The position numbers and the translations under genes were made by a program. 11,069 bases of DNA. Origin: Candidatus Omnitrophota bacterium. Lineage in GTDB: Bacteria; Omnitrophota; Gorgyraeia; Duberdicusellales; 4484-171. Under the pieces are notes generated by a model, which was given only the letters and a program-made list of their open reading frames with translations, ran no database searches and was not told the origin of the DNA. Where the stretch lies: the NCBI GenBank assembly GCA_023135855.1, contig JAGLSH010000018.1, positions 1-11,069 on the forward strand. Direction: 5' to 3'. The first letter of the stretch is position 1, and every line of letters starts with the position of its first letter. Shown here piece after piece: positions 1 to 6,130 of this stretch.

Positions 1-472
1 TTTTATGGATTTTATCTACTACCGCTAATCCCTCTTTACTAAAATCACTTAGAATAATTTTTCCTTCGTAAGAAATAACTCGTATAAATTCACCAATAAC
101 TTTAAAAGGATGATTAAGATGGTGTACCACGTGAGAAGAAATAACTATATCAAAACTTTTATCAGCAAAGCTCAAGTTTTCAGCATTACCTATTCTAAAA
201 TCTACTTTCTCTTCTAACTTTAAATGTTTTAAATGTAATCGAGCAAGCTTCTGTTCTTCCTCAGAAATATCTAAGCTAATGAATTCATGTCCCTCTTTAG
301 CTAAAATAGCTGCCAAATACCCTTTACCGGTACCAACTTCTAGAATATCACCGTAAAGGGGCTCTGATTTATCAAGCAAAAACTTTCTTTCAGCCTCAAT
401 ATCATAACCAAACTTTTTATAAAGTTCGACTCGCTCTAGATACATTTTATAATTTTCTGCTACTTTTTCCAA
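1..472 (-). CDS. Class I SAM-dependent methyltransferase (3' part cut by window edge)
   Basis: About 157 residues are visible and the C-terminus lies beyond base 1. The SAM-binding glycine loop is clear (ILEVGTGKGY, about residues 43-52), followed by an acidic strand (SLDIS), a motif like NAENLSF, then SFDIVISSHVVHHL and a post-motif strand GKIILSDF, the order expected of small-molecule methyltransferases of the Methyltransf_11/25 type. The substrate is unknown; no cysteines typical of ArsM arsenite methyltransferase are seen. I chose the TTG at 472 because AAGAGG sits six bases before it and the codon follows two bases after the restored stop of the upstream zinc-ribbon gene (TAA at 477-475). 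An in-frame ATG at 502 is the alternative, but it overlaps that gene and lacks a good ribosome site. It is the last visible member of the Fur-led unit. Confidence 0.85.
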   Translation of the reverse strand, partial: MEKVAENYKMYLERVELYKKFGYDIEAERKFLLDKSEPLYGDILEVGTGKGYLAAILAKEGHEFISLDISEEEQKLARLHLKHLKLEEKVDFRIGNAENLSFADKSFDIVISSHVVHHLNHPFKVIGEFIRVISYEGKIILSDFSKEGLAVVDKIHK

Positions 473-474
473 AA

Positions 475-703
475 TTATCCTCTTACCATTTTTATTCCAC
501 ATTTAGGACAATTTACAGAATAACATGGAACGCCTGCCTGATGGCGTATTTTCATTCCACAGCTTGGACAAATACAATTTCCATTTTGGCCCTACACCTG
601 AACGATTACCGCCCATACGTCCTCTACCACTGTCTCGCCCCATACCTCTATTTGTTTGTCCCAAACCTCCCCCCGAAGGACCTGTTCCATCTCCCCTTGG
701 CAT
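475..703 (-). pseudogene. DUF5320-type glycine-rich/zinc-ribbon protein, frameshifted
   Basis: The start is ATG at 703 behind an ideal AAGGAGGTG site. The N-terminus (MPRGDGTGPSGGGLGQ) is the Gly/Arg-rich head typical of DUF5320-like proteins. As written, the frame runs to a stop at 503 with an unconvincing tail. Removing one A from the AAAA run (minus strand, 587-584) restores a typical ending: CICPSCGMKIRHQAGVPCY followed by NCPKCGIKMVRG and a stop at 475, giving about 75 residues with CxC, CPxC and CPxC metal knuckles. The repaired stop sits just before the methyltransferase start, which supports the repaired frame as the ancestral one. It may be a true frameshift mutation, an assembly error or recoding. 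The function of the family is unknown; the knuckles suggest zinc or iron binding. Confidence 0.8.
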
Positions 704-714
704 CTTACACCTCC

Positions 715-888
715 TTAATTATCTAACGAAATTGCATCGCTAGGGCACTGACTTATACATGCGCTACATCCTATGCACTCTTTGCTAATAATCGCTTTAT
801 TATTCTCGATTTTTATTGCATTTACAGGGCATATCTCAATGAAAACACCACACCCTGTGCATTTGTTATTATCTACCTTAACAATCAT
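715..888 (-). CDS. Small 2[4Fe-4S]-type ferredoxin missing one cysteine
   Basis: A 57-residue ferredoxin starting MIVKVD at the ATG at 888, with GGGAG four bases upstream; an in-frame GTG at 906 would add six residues. The second motif is complete (CIGCSACISQCP, Cys38, 41, 44, 48). The first reads CTGCGVFIEICP, so the third cysteine of CxxCxxCxxxCP is Phe16 (codon TTC, one base from TGC). In the bacterial ferredoxin fold this residue would ligate cluster I, leaving Cys10, Cys13 and Cys48, so cluster I may be a [3Fe-4S] or a labile site-differentiated cluster. It lies between the NifX-like pair and the zinc-ribbon gene and is probably an electron carrier for, or cluster-transfer partner of, those proteins (inference). 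Confidence 0.9.
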   Translation of the reverse strand: MIVKVDNNKCTGCGVFIEICPVNAIKIENNKAIISKECIGCSACISQCPSDAISLDN

Positions 889-909
889 AGCTCTCCCTTT
901 CTTCACTTC

Positions 910-1278
910 TTAATTTGTTCCAAATTTGGAATCAACGCTAGGGTTATCTATTGATTTAAGTTCGCCATTTTTATACTTTTCTACTGCCTCTTTGACAATA
1001 CCCAAAACTCCGACAATTACCTCAATATTAGCTGCTTTTAAAGTTTGAAAGGCATTAGGTCCAACATTCCCAGTTAAAACAGCCTTAATTTTCTTCTCTG
1101 ATATAAATTGCGCTGATTGAATTCCAACTCCGCCCATACCAGAAACATTAGGATTTTCGATTGCTTCAAACTCTAAACTATCTGTATCCAAAATAATAAA
1201 ATATTGGCAACGTCCAAATCGAGGGTCAACTACTGAATCTAAATTGTCTCCTTGTGCAGTTATGCAAATCTTCATCAT
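910..1278 (-). CDS. NifX/NifB-C-terminal-like iron-molybdenum cofactor family protein
   Basis: A 122-residue single-domain protein of the dinitrogenase FeMo-cofactor biosynthesis family (Nitro_FeMo-Co). The family signature is visible: MKICITAQGDNLDSVVDPRFGRC at the start, with a DPRFGRCQYF loop at residues 18-27, a Gly-rich GMGGVG stretch near 48-52 and the LTGNVGPNAF loop near 68-77. ATG at 1278 follows AAAGGAG with good spacing. No nitrogenase genes are present, so a nitrogenase role is not implied. Free-standing members in anaerobes are thought to bind or carry metal-sulfur clusters (family knowledge). It is immediately downstream of a second, diverged paralogue, so the two may act as a pair. 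Confidence 0.9.
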   Translation of the reverse strand: MMKICITAQGDNLDSVVDPRFGRCQYFIILDTDSLEFEAIENPNVSGMGGVGIQSAQFISEKKIKAVLTGNVGPNAFQTLKAANIEVIVGVLGIVKEAVEKYKNGELKSIDNPSVDSKFGTN

Positions 1279-1292
1279 TTAATCTCCTTTGA

Positions 1293-1685
1293 TTAACAAT
1301 CCTTCTCTTCCGGATGATCGCATCCAGCCTTATCTAGGCCATACCCCTTTCCTAAACCTGGCTTGCATAAACTTTCTCCACCTTCCAATGTTCCATTTTG
1401 AAGCTTCTCTACTACTTGATCAATCTTGCCACTAATTCCTATTACAACCCCTATTTTGGCTTCAGCAAATAAATCTACAGCTCTCTGGCCCATGCCTCCG
1501 GCAACAATAGTATTTACCCCCTTTTTATTCAAAAATTGAGGCAAAAACCCTGGGTGGTGACCAGGATTATCAATTACTTCTTTACCAATTACTTTACTAT
1601 TTTCAACCTCTATAATAGTAAAATAAGGACAACGGCCAAAATGAGCTGATACAGAATCCCCTTCTGTAGAAATTGCTATTTTCAT
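1293..1685 (-). CDS. NifX/NifB-C-terminal-like protein with Cys-rich tail
   Basis: A 130-residue member of the same Nitro_FeMo-Co family as its downstream neighbour, but clearly diverged. The core reads MKIAISTEGDSVSAHFGRCP, with the HFGRCPYF loop at 15-22, then TIVAGGMGQRAVDLF near 59-73 and a VVIGISG strand. Unlike the other copy it carries a C-terminal extension (about residues 101-130) with three cysteines (107, 122, 130) and a histidine, which could hold a metal or form a disulfide. ATG at 1685 follows AGGAG at good spacing. It probably binds a metal-sulfur cluster or metal; the precise role is unknown. Its position between DUF5320 and the second NifX-like gene is an arrangement I associate with anaerobes lacking nitrogen fixation. 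Confidence 0.9.
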   Translation of the reverse strand: MKIAISTEGDSVSAHFGRCPYFTIIEVENSKVIGKEVIDNPGHHPGFLPQFLNKKGVNTIVAGGMGQRAVDLFAEAKIGVVIGISGKIDQVVEKLQNGTLEGGESLCKPGLGKGYGLDKAGCDHPEEKDC

Positions 1686-1729
1686 TTCTTCTCCTAATTA
1701 TACGCCTTATGCGCTGCTTATTTATATTA

Positions 1730-2071
1730 TTACTTTTTACCAGTCTCTAGCTCTTTTATGCGACTATTTATAGCACTAATTTCTTCCTGCATAGCTATAG
1801 CCTGTTCTTTTAGCATTTGAGCTTCTTGCCCAGAACTAGGCTCTGACCTATAATATGGATCTGCAAGATAGGAATTCCCGTAAACATAAACTGCTCCTTG
1901 AAAACCCAAACCTCTGCCTAATCCACGCCCCCATCTACGCCCATAACCAAATTCGCCAAATCCATAGATTGGCTTTGCGTACTCAGGTAACGAATAGCTT
2001 GCACAATATCCAGCTACTTGACCAGTCATCGGGCCCATTCCCATAGGACCTGCTCTATCTCCTCCTGGCAT
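1730..2071 (-). CDS. DUF5320 family protein
   Basis: A 113-residue protein with the typical DUF5320 head (MPGGDRAGPMGMGPMTG), an aromatic and Gly/Arg-rich middle (FGYGRRWGRGLGRGLGF) and a C-terminal predicted coiled coil (about residues 83-113, QMLKEQAIAMQEEISAINSR). ATG at 2071 is preferred over an in-frame GTG nine bases upstream, because that GTG lies inside the very strong AAGGAGGTG ribosome site. The molecular function of the family is not known; it recurs beside NifX-like proteins and Fe-S proteins. A perfect Fur-type palindrome lies 21 bases upstream, so this gene and those behind it probably respond to iron or peroxide through the neighbouring Fur-family protein. Confidence 0.85.
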   Translation of the reverse strand: MPGGDRAGPMGMGPMTGQVAGYCASYSLPEYAKPIYGFGEFGYGRRWGRGLGRGLGFQGAVYVYGNSYLADPYYRSEPSSGQEAQMLKEQAIAMQEEISAINSRIKELETGKK

Positions 2072-2092
2072 TTTAAACACCTCCTTTGTTAT

Positions 2093-2107
2093 TGAAAATC
2101 ATTTTCA
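2093..2107. promoter_or_regulatory. Fur-family 7-1-7 operator before DUF5320
   Basis: TGAAAAT-C-ATTTTCA is a perfect 15-base inverted repeat in the 7-1-7 layout of Fur/PerR/Zur boxes (Fur consensus in Bacillus: TGATAATNATTATCA). It lies between the fur-like gene and DUF5320. A TAAAAT hexamer at 2118-2113 could be a -10, but no good -35 accompanies it, so an internal promoter is only possible. Confidence 0.7.
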
Positions 2108-2129
2108 TTAATATTTTAAAAAAAATTAA

Positions 2130-2609
2130 CTACTTTCCTTTTCTCCTACACTTCTCACATAGTCCATAAAATTGAATAATGTGACTGTCAATTTTAAAAT
2201 TATACTTTTTAGATAATCCCTTTTCTGTCCTCTGTAACAGCTCGATTTCATCTTTAATAAAATCAGTATAATCAATAACTCTTCCGCAATTAGTACACAC
2301 TAAATGATGATGGTGATGACGCTCCCCCTTCGGCCCCTGATTTAATTCATATCGTGCTCGTCCATCTCCAAAATCTGACCTAACAACTAATTCCATTTGA
2401 ACAAGCAACTCAAGTGTGCGATAAACAGTAGTTAAGCCAACGTTAGGATAGTCTTTGTGGACATTCATGTATATATCTTCAGCACTAAGATGTCCTGAAG
2501 TTATATTCAAAACATCCAATATTGCCATTCTTGGTACTGTAAATCTATAACCACATCCTCTAAATTTACCTTGCCACCAACTTGGCCCTCTCTGACATCT
2601 ACCGTGCAT
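2130..2609 (-). CDS. Fur-family metal-dependent transcription regulator
   Basis: A 159-residue Fur-family repressor. The winged helix is at about 20-90, with the recognition helix GLTTVYRTLELL from residue 58 and a wing ending GDGRARYEL. The dimerisation and metal domain follows: His98-His102, then CTNC (105, 108) and CEKC (151, 154), giving the two CxxC pairs of the structural zinc site. The N-terminal WWQGKFRGCGYRFT leader is longer than in classic Fur. Start ATG at 2609 is set by AAGGAG six bases upstream and by a promoter that overlaps any longer version. Fur, PerR and Zur cannot be told apart by eye; the oxidative-stress neighbourhood favours PerR or Fur. Autoregulation is likely because a 7-1-7 box sits at the expected transcription start. 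Confidence 0.93.
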   Translation of the reverse strand: MHGRCQRGPSWWQGKFRGCGYRFTVPRMAILDVLNITSGHLSAEDIYMNVHKDYPNVGLTTVYRTLELLVQMELVVRSDFGDGRARYELNQGPKGERHHHHHLVCTNCGRVIDYTDFIKDEIELLQRTEKGLSKKYNFKIDSHIIQFYGLCEKCRRKGK

Positions 2610-2623
2610 TATTTTCTCCTTAT

Positions 2624-2638
2624 TGACAATGGTTTTCA
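2624..2638. promoter_or_regulatory. Fur-family 7-1-7 operator at the fur promoter
   Basis: TGACAAT-G-GTTTTCA has five of seven symmetric positions matching and differs from the perfect box at 2093-2107 at three bases (2627, 2631 and 2632). It covers the expected start point of the promoter at 2644-2672, so a bound repressor would block initiation. This suggests negative autoregulation. Confidence 0.65.
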
Positions 2639-2643
2639 TTTCT

Positions 2644-2672
2644 AATATAACATTTATTTCAAGCCATGTCAA
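2644..2672 (-). promoter_or_regulatory. Sigma-70/A promoter of the fur-led unit
   Basis: On the minus strand there is a perfect -35 TTGACA (2672-2667), a 17-base spacer and a -10 TATATT (2649-2644). The expected start is near 2637, inside the Fur-type box, with AAGGAG and ATG 16-30 bases further on. This is the clearest promoter in the window. Confidence 0.85.
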
Positions 2673-2842
2673 GATACTTTTCTTCAAAAATATATTGAAT
2701 TAGAGAGGTTAAATATGTAGGTTTTTTACTCGAAAACAAGCGGTAATTTTAGGTAATCTAAGCTAATAACCTGAATAGTTAAATATTTCTCAAAACTTAA
2801 ATTTTGTTTTTTATAAACCTTTTCTTGGATATTCGTCATCCC

Positions 2843-3115
2843 TTAAACTTTGCCAAAAAACATTAATACCCCTATTGTTACAAATGCAAAAGCACCAAAA
2901 TACCTTATTAGCTCAGGCTTAAGATACTTTCCTAAACTTGCTCCGATTGCTACCGAAATTGCAGTAATGATTATATAAGCCGCTACTGAACCCAAGAAAA
3001 CTGATACTGGCCTACCTGACCGAGCTGACATGCCAATTCCTACCAATTGAGTTTTATCAGCAAGTTCGGCTAAAAATATTGCCCCAAATGTCGTAAGAAA
3101 TATCTTCCAATCCAT
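2843..3115 (-). CDS. Half-size GDT1/TMEM165 (UPF0016) family transporter
   Basis: A 90-residue membrane protein with one copy of the UPF0016 repeat. The hallmark acidic motif ELADKTQLVG (about residues 17-26) lies in the first hydrophobic helix, followed by helices around 38-60 and 71-88. Family members export Mn2+ or exchange Ca2+/Mn2+ for protons. Full-length proteins carry two such repeats; single-repeat forms must dimerise or pair with a second gene, and no partner is visible here. ATG at 3115 has AAGGAGAGG upstream. It is the last gene of the arsC-containing run. In this context it may remove manganese or another divalent metal; the substrate is inferred from family only. Confidence 0.88.
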   Translation of the reverse strand: MDWKIFLTTFGAIFLAELADKTQLVGIGMSARSGRPVSVFLGSVAAYIIITAISVAIGASLGKYLKPELIRYFGAFAFVTIGVLMFFGKV

Positions 3116-3133
3116 CTTTATCCTCTCCTTGTG

Positions 3134-3541
3134 TTAAGTTTTGCTTTCCTTTAAAAATAACTCAATATAATTTTTTATTTGATCACGGATTTTTCTAAAA
3201 ACAATAATTTTCTCTTCATTGTTACCATTAGCTTCAACTGGATCCTCTAAATACCAATGCATCCTTTTATACCTTCCCGGAAAAACCGGGCAAGCTTCTT
3301 TGGCATTATCGCAAACAGTAGCAACATAATCAAATTGTTGACCTAAAAATTCTTTTATTGATTTTGATCTTTGGGATGCAATATTAATATCCACCTCAGC
3401 CATTACCGTAATCGCTAAAAAGTTAATCTTTATTGGCATAACTCCAGCGCTAAAGCCTTTAAAATCATCTCCTGCTAAGCGGCATAAAAACCCTTCAGCC
3501 ATCTGACTTCGGCAAGAATTACCAGTACATAAAAACAGTAC
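3134..3541 (-). CDS. arsC: Thioredoxin-type arsenate reductase (ArsC, LMW phosphatase fold), start unresolved
   Basis: It reduces arsenate to arsenite in the thiol-coupled way. The P-loop CTGNSCRSQ gives the nucleophile cysteine (codon at 3529-3527), and the other two relay cysteines are in VCDNAKEACPVFPG, followed by HWYLEDP, which matches the Asp-Pro loop of the family. The first ATG (3502) lies downstream of the catalytic cysteine, so it cannot be the real start. The frame is open from 3568 through KKRNKKRERVLFLC but holds no ATG, GTG or TTG; CTG at 3538 is the only near-start and would give just three residues before the cysteine. The upstream coordinate given is therefore nominal. See the A9 run at 3562-3570. 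It is probably paired with the nearby permease and redox genes. Confidence 0.85.
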   Translation of the reverse strand, partial: VLFLCTGNSCRSQMAEGFLCRLAGDDFKGFSAGVMPIKINFLAITVMAEVDINIASQRSKSIKEFLGQQFDYVATVCDNAKEACPVFPGRYKRMHWYLEDPVEANGNNEEKIIVFRKIRDQIKNYIELFLKESKT

Positions 3542-3554
3542 TCTCTCTCTTTTT

Positions 3555-4025
3555 TTATTTCTTTTTTTTTAAATTTTTAGGAGTTAGATCAACTATCGCT
3601 TTTAGATCCATTTCAATAAGATATTGAGGCTGAGGAAAAATAACTTCTGGATGGTGTGAACTTTTTTTATCTTTTTTAATATGCCCAATTACTCTCTTAG
3701 ATACTCTTTGAATAATTTTATCTTCCCATCTTGTAATAATATGCTCTTTTATTTCTTCTCGCTCTACAATTTTTGCTACTCCCTTTAAAGTAAACCCTCT
3801 AAACTCATCTTCATCCACAGCTGTAATGCTTATCGTAGGATTTAATTTAAGATTACTCAAAGTCTTACCTCGATAAAGGTCAAGGAGATAAACTTTACCC
3901 TCTGCTTCTATCCCGGCTATACCTTTTGCTGAGCAATGAATACTTCCCTCTGAATCTAAGGTAGAGACAATAACAAATCCCTGTTTACAAAAAAAATAAA
4001 TTATATCATCAGTAATTTTATCCAT
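3555..4025 (-). CDS. PNPOx-like FMN-binding split-barrel protein
   Basis: A 156-residue protein of the pyridoxamine 5'-phosphate oxidase-like family. The N-terminal strand pattern GFVIVSTLDSEGSIHCSAKG, then GKVYLLDLYRGKTLSNLKLNP and a VDEDEFRGFTLKGVAKI stretch, match the FMN split barrel. The tail is lysine-rich (NLKKKK) and ends at TAA 3557-3555 inside an A-rich tract. True PNPOx activity is unlikely; such small proteins bind FMN or F420 and act in poorly defined redox reactions. ATG at 4025 has AAGGAGGGG immediately upstream. It sits between the TrxR-like gene and arsC. A +1 shift in the A9 run near its end would fuse it to ArsC. Confidence 0.85.
   Translation of the reverse strand: MDKITDDIIYFFCKQGFVIVSTLDSEGSIHCSAKGIAGIEAEGKVYLLDLYRGKTLSNLKLNPTISITAVDEDEFRGFTLKGVAKIVEREEIKEHIITRWEDKIIQRVSKRVIGHIKKDKKSSHHPEVIFPQPQYLIEMDLKAIVDLTPKNLKKKK
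3562..3570 (-). repeat. A9 homopolymer at the PNPOx-like/arsC junction
   Basis: Nine consecutive A residues on the coding strand, then G, AAAT and a further A7 tract. The run lies in the last codons of the PNPOx-like gene and at the open 5' end of the arsC frame. A one-base loss here, or +1 slippage, would read the upstream protein directly into ArsC. Runs of this length are known substrates for polymerase slippage and for sequencing indels. Confidence 0.7.
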
Positions 4026-4043
4026 ACCCCTCCTTAGTAAACT

Positions 4044-4949
4044 TCAAATTTTATGTGTTGCTAAATATTTAAAAACTGAAAGACAAGCTTTTGAACCTTC
4101 ACCGCAAGCAATTATTATTTGTTTCTCGGGAACATCGGTAACATCTCCAGCAGCAAAAAATCCCGAGATATTTGTCTGATTGTGAAAATTAATTTTAATT
4201 TCACCAAATTCATTCCTGTCTAAGATTTTTGCAAATTCCGAATTAGGAATCAAGCCAATTTCAACAAAAATTCCTTGGACTGCCAGGGTTTCTTGTTTGC
4301 CTTCTCGCTTTATTCTAAGACCATTAACCATTTTATCGCCTAAAACTGCCTCAACTTGTGAATTATTTAAAATTATTACTTTATCGTTACCATGAAGCTT
4401 CTCTTGCATTATAGCATCGCCTTCAACGACAGAATTAATATTAACAATATAAACTTTTTTAGCAATATTCATTAACTGAATAGCTGCGTCTAAACTTGAA
4501 TTTCCTCCACCAATAACCGCTACTTCCTTTTGTGCAAATAAAGGTCCATCACAAGTGGCGCAATAAGTAAGACCTCTATTCTTAAACTCCTTCTCACCAG
4601 GCACATTTAATTTTTTTGAGCGTTTTCCCGAAGCAACTATAATTGTCTTTGCTTGATACGAACCCTTGTCTGAAGTAACTCTAATCAAATCACCTTCCTT
4701 CTCTATTTTAATAATTTCCTCATTCTCCTTTATTTCAATATTATATTTACTCATGTGTGCTTGGAATTTAATAGCTAATTCTGGTCCAGTAATGAATTGA
4801 TATCCAGTATAATTCTCAACATCACCGCTTATCGCAGCTTGACCACCAATATCTTTGGTTACAACCAAAATGCTCATATTCCTACGAGCAGCATATACAG
4901 CTGCAGTAATGCCTGCGGGACCAGCACCAATAATTATTAAATCAAGCAT
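4044..4949 (-). CDS. Thioredoxin reductase-like FAD disulfide reductase (AhpF-like NAD site)
   Basis: A 301-residue low-molecular-weight thioredoxin reductase fold. FAD is bound by GAGPAG (8-13) and GFFAAGDVTD (263-272); the redox disulfide is Cys130-Ala-Thr-Cys133; the pyridine-nucleotide loop is GGGNSS (147-152). The usual NADPH-selecting HRRxxxR segment is absent and replaced by NINSVVEGDAIMQEKL, which resembles the NADH-type AhpF pattern, so NADH or another donor is possible. ATG at 4949 has AGGAAG upstream and follows the permease stop closely. The likely partner is the CPYC glutaredoxin-like protein two genes upstream, which could then serve ArsC or peroxide reduction (inference). No separate thioredoxin is in the window. 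Confidence 0.93.
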   Translation of the reverse strand: MLDLIIIGAGPAGITAAVYAARRNMSILVVTKDIGGQAAISGDVENYTGYQFITGPELAIKFQAHMSKYNIEIKENEEIIKIEKEGDLIRVTSDKGSYQAKTIIVASGKRSKKLNVPGEKEFKNRGLTYCATCDGPLFAQKEVAVIGGGNSSLDAAIQLMNIAKKVYIVNINSVVEGDAIMQEKLHGNDKVIILNNSQVEAVLGDKMVNGLRIKREGKQETLAVQGIFVEIGLIPNSEFAKILDRNEFGEIKINFHNQTNISGFFAAGDVTDVPEKQIIIACGEGSKACLSVFKYLATHKI

Positions 4950-4958
4950 GTTTTCTTC

Positions 4959-6125
4959 CTAAAATAATTTATTAGCAATAATACCTAAAATAATCACCTG
5001 GGGCACAGTGACAATCGGTAACCAAATAGCCACCCTTTTGCCAACATTATGCCATAACAACCCTATCTCAGTATAATCAGTAACTACTCCAGCCATAAGA
5101 AAAACAAAGCTATTTCCCAAAGCTCCAGTCTGCCTAAATATCTCAAAAGCAATCGGAGCTGAGCCTTCGGAACAAACTTCAATTACTGTAGCTACAAGCA
5201 AAGTAATAAGAAGACCAAAGATAGTTGGACCCATATAATTAGTGAATATATCCGTCGGTATATAGGCTCCAAAAAGAGCAGCTAATCCTGTGCCAATTAA
5301 TACCCACCATAACACCATATTGCTTAAGGAAACTATGCCATTAGAAATTCCTTTGATGTCTTTTTTAAATCCCTCAAAAGACCATTCTCGTGCTTTGAAT
5401 CTCCTCTTCATATCGTTGACAATAGAGAAATTATCTTCAACTTCTATAGTGTTCTTATTAGTTTCAATAAGATTTTTTCGCTCTAGAAATTGAAAAATAA
5501 ATCCAGTTATTATCGCTATTACAATAGCAGAAAATATAATAAAAAAAGCTTTTAAGCCAAAGAATCCCACAAGTAGCACTGTAAGAATTAAATTAGCCCA
5601 AGGACTAGCAAGCAAAAAACTTACTACTGCTGGATTAGAAGCACCTTTTTTGTGTAACTCTATCGAAAGGGCCAAAATGCCATGTGAGCATACACTCATA
5701 AAAAACCCTAAAATTACTGAGTAAAAAATAGTTCGTTTCTTTGGTTTTGATAGAATATGAGTAATATATTCTTTAGGTACATAATGTTCCATCGTACCAC
5801 CAAGAACTAACCCCAGAAGAATAGCCCACCATATTGTTTTAAAATAGATTATTAATGATTTTCGAAGTGGTATTAAAATAGGTACCAGATAAGAAAGCAG
5901 ACTTGCTCCTATCAAAATTAAAGCAACGATAAATGTTTTGTTCTTGTAAAAAGGAACTCTGGGAATAATCGGACAAACAGTAATTTCTTGATTATTTATT
6001 TTTCTTTCTTTAGTAAACTTATCAAAACAAGATTTGCTGCAAAAATAAAAATTCTCACCAGCCCAAAATAATTTAAGACTAGCTTCCTCTTTGACCAACA
6101 TCCCACATATTGGATCTTTTGCCAT
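4959..6125 (-). CDS. YHS-domain / ArsP-DUF318-type permease fusion
   Basis: A protein of about 388 residues. Residues 3-38 form a YHS metal-binding domain (DPICGM, then FYFCSKSCFDKF with three cysteines in all). After a short linker come about nine hydrophobic segments with the permease signatures SVCSHGILALSIELHKKG and ASPWANLILTVLL, and in the second half EVCSEGSAPIAFEIF. A charged loop of about 60 residues separates the halves. Members of the ArsP/DUF318 group export trivalent organoarsenicals or other toxicants; the YHS domain probably captures a soft metal at the membrane. The start is ATG at 6125 (or GTG at 6128), within five bases of the glutaredoxin stop, with little ribosome site, so translation is probably coupled. 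Substrate assignment rests on the arsC neighbour. Confidence 0.88.
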   Translation of the reverse strand: MAKDPICGMLVKEEASLKLFWAGENFYFCSKSCFDKFTKERKINNQEITVCPIIPRVPFYKNKTFIVALILIGASLLSYLVPILIPLRKSLIIYFKTIWWAILLGLVLGGTMEHYVPKEYITHILSKPKKRTIFYSVILGFFMSVCSHGILALSIELHKKGASNPAVVSFLLASPWANLILTVLLVGFFGLKAFFIIFSAIVIAIITGFIFQFLERKNLIETNKNTIEVEDNFSIVNDMKRRFKAREWSFEGFKKDIKGISNGIVSLSNMVLWWVLIGTGLAALFGAYIPTDIFTNYMGPTIFGLLITLLVATVIEVCSEGSAPIAFEIFRQTGALGNSFVFLMAGVVTDYTEIGLLWHNVGKRVAIWLPIVTVPQVIILGIIANKLF

Positions 6126-6130
6126 CACAA

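Noticed and set aside
525..743. Plus-strand open frames over the zinc-ribbon gene, and similar plus-strand frames throughout
   Set aside because: They lie opposite real minus-strand genes, have biased composition and no recognisable family or ribosome site.
910..1685. Nitrogen fixation role for the NifX-like pair
   Set aside because: No nitrogenase or nif assembly gene is present, and free-standing members are common in non-fixing anaerobes.
2610..2687. N-terminal extension of the Fur-family protein (MKKSILTW...)
   Set aside because: This stretch contains the TTGACA/TATATT promoter, the operator and the ribosome site, so it is upstream DNA and not coding.
2753..2774. Imperfect palindrome AGGTAATCTAAGCTAATAACCT between the two transcription units
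   Set aside because: Only six of eleven positions pair and no U tract or second copy supports a terminator or operator.
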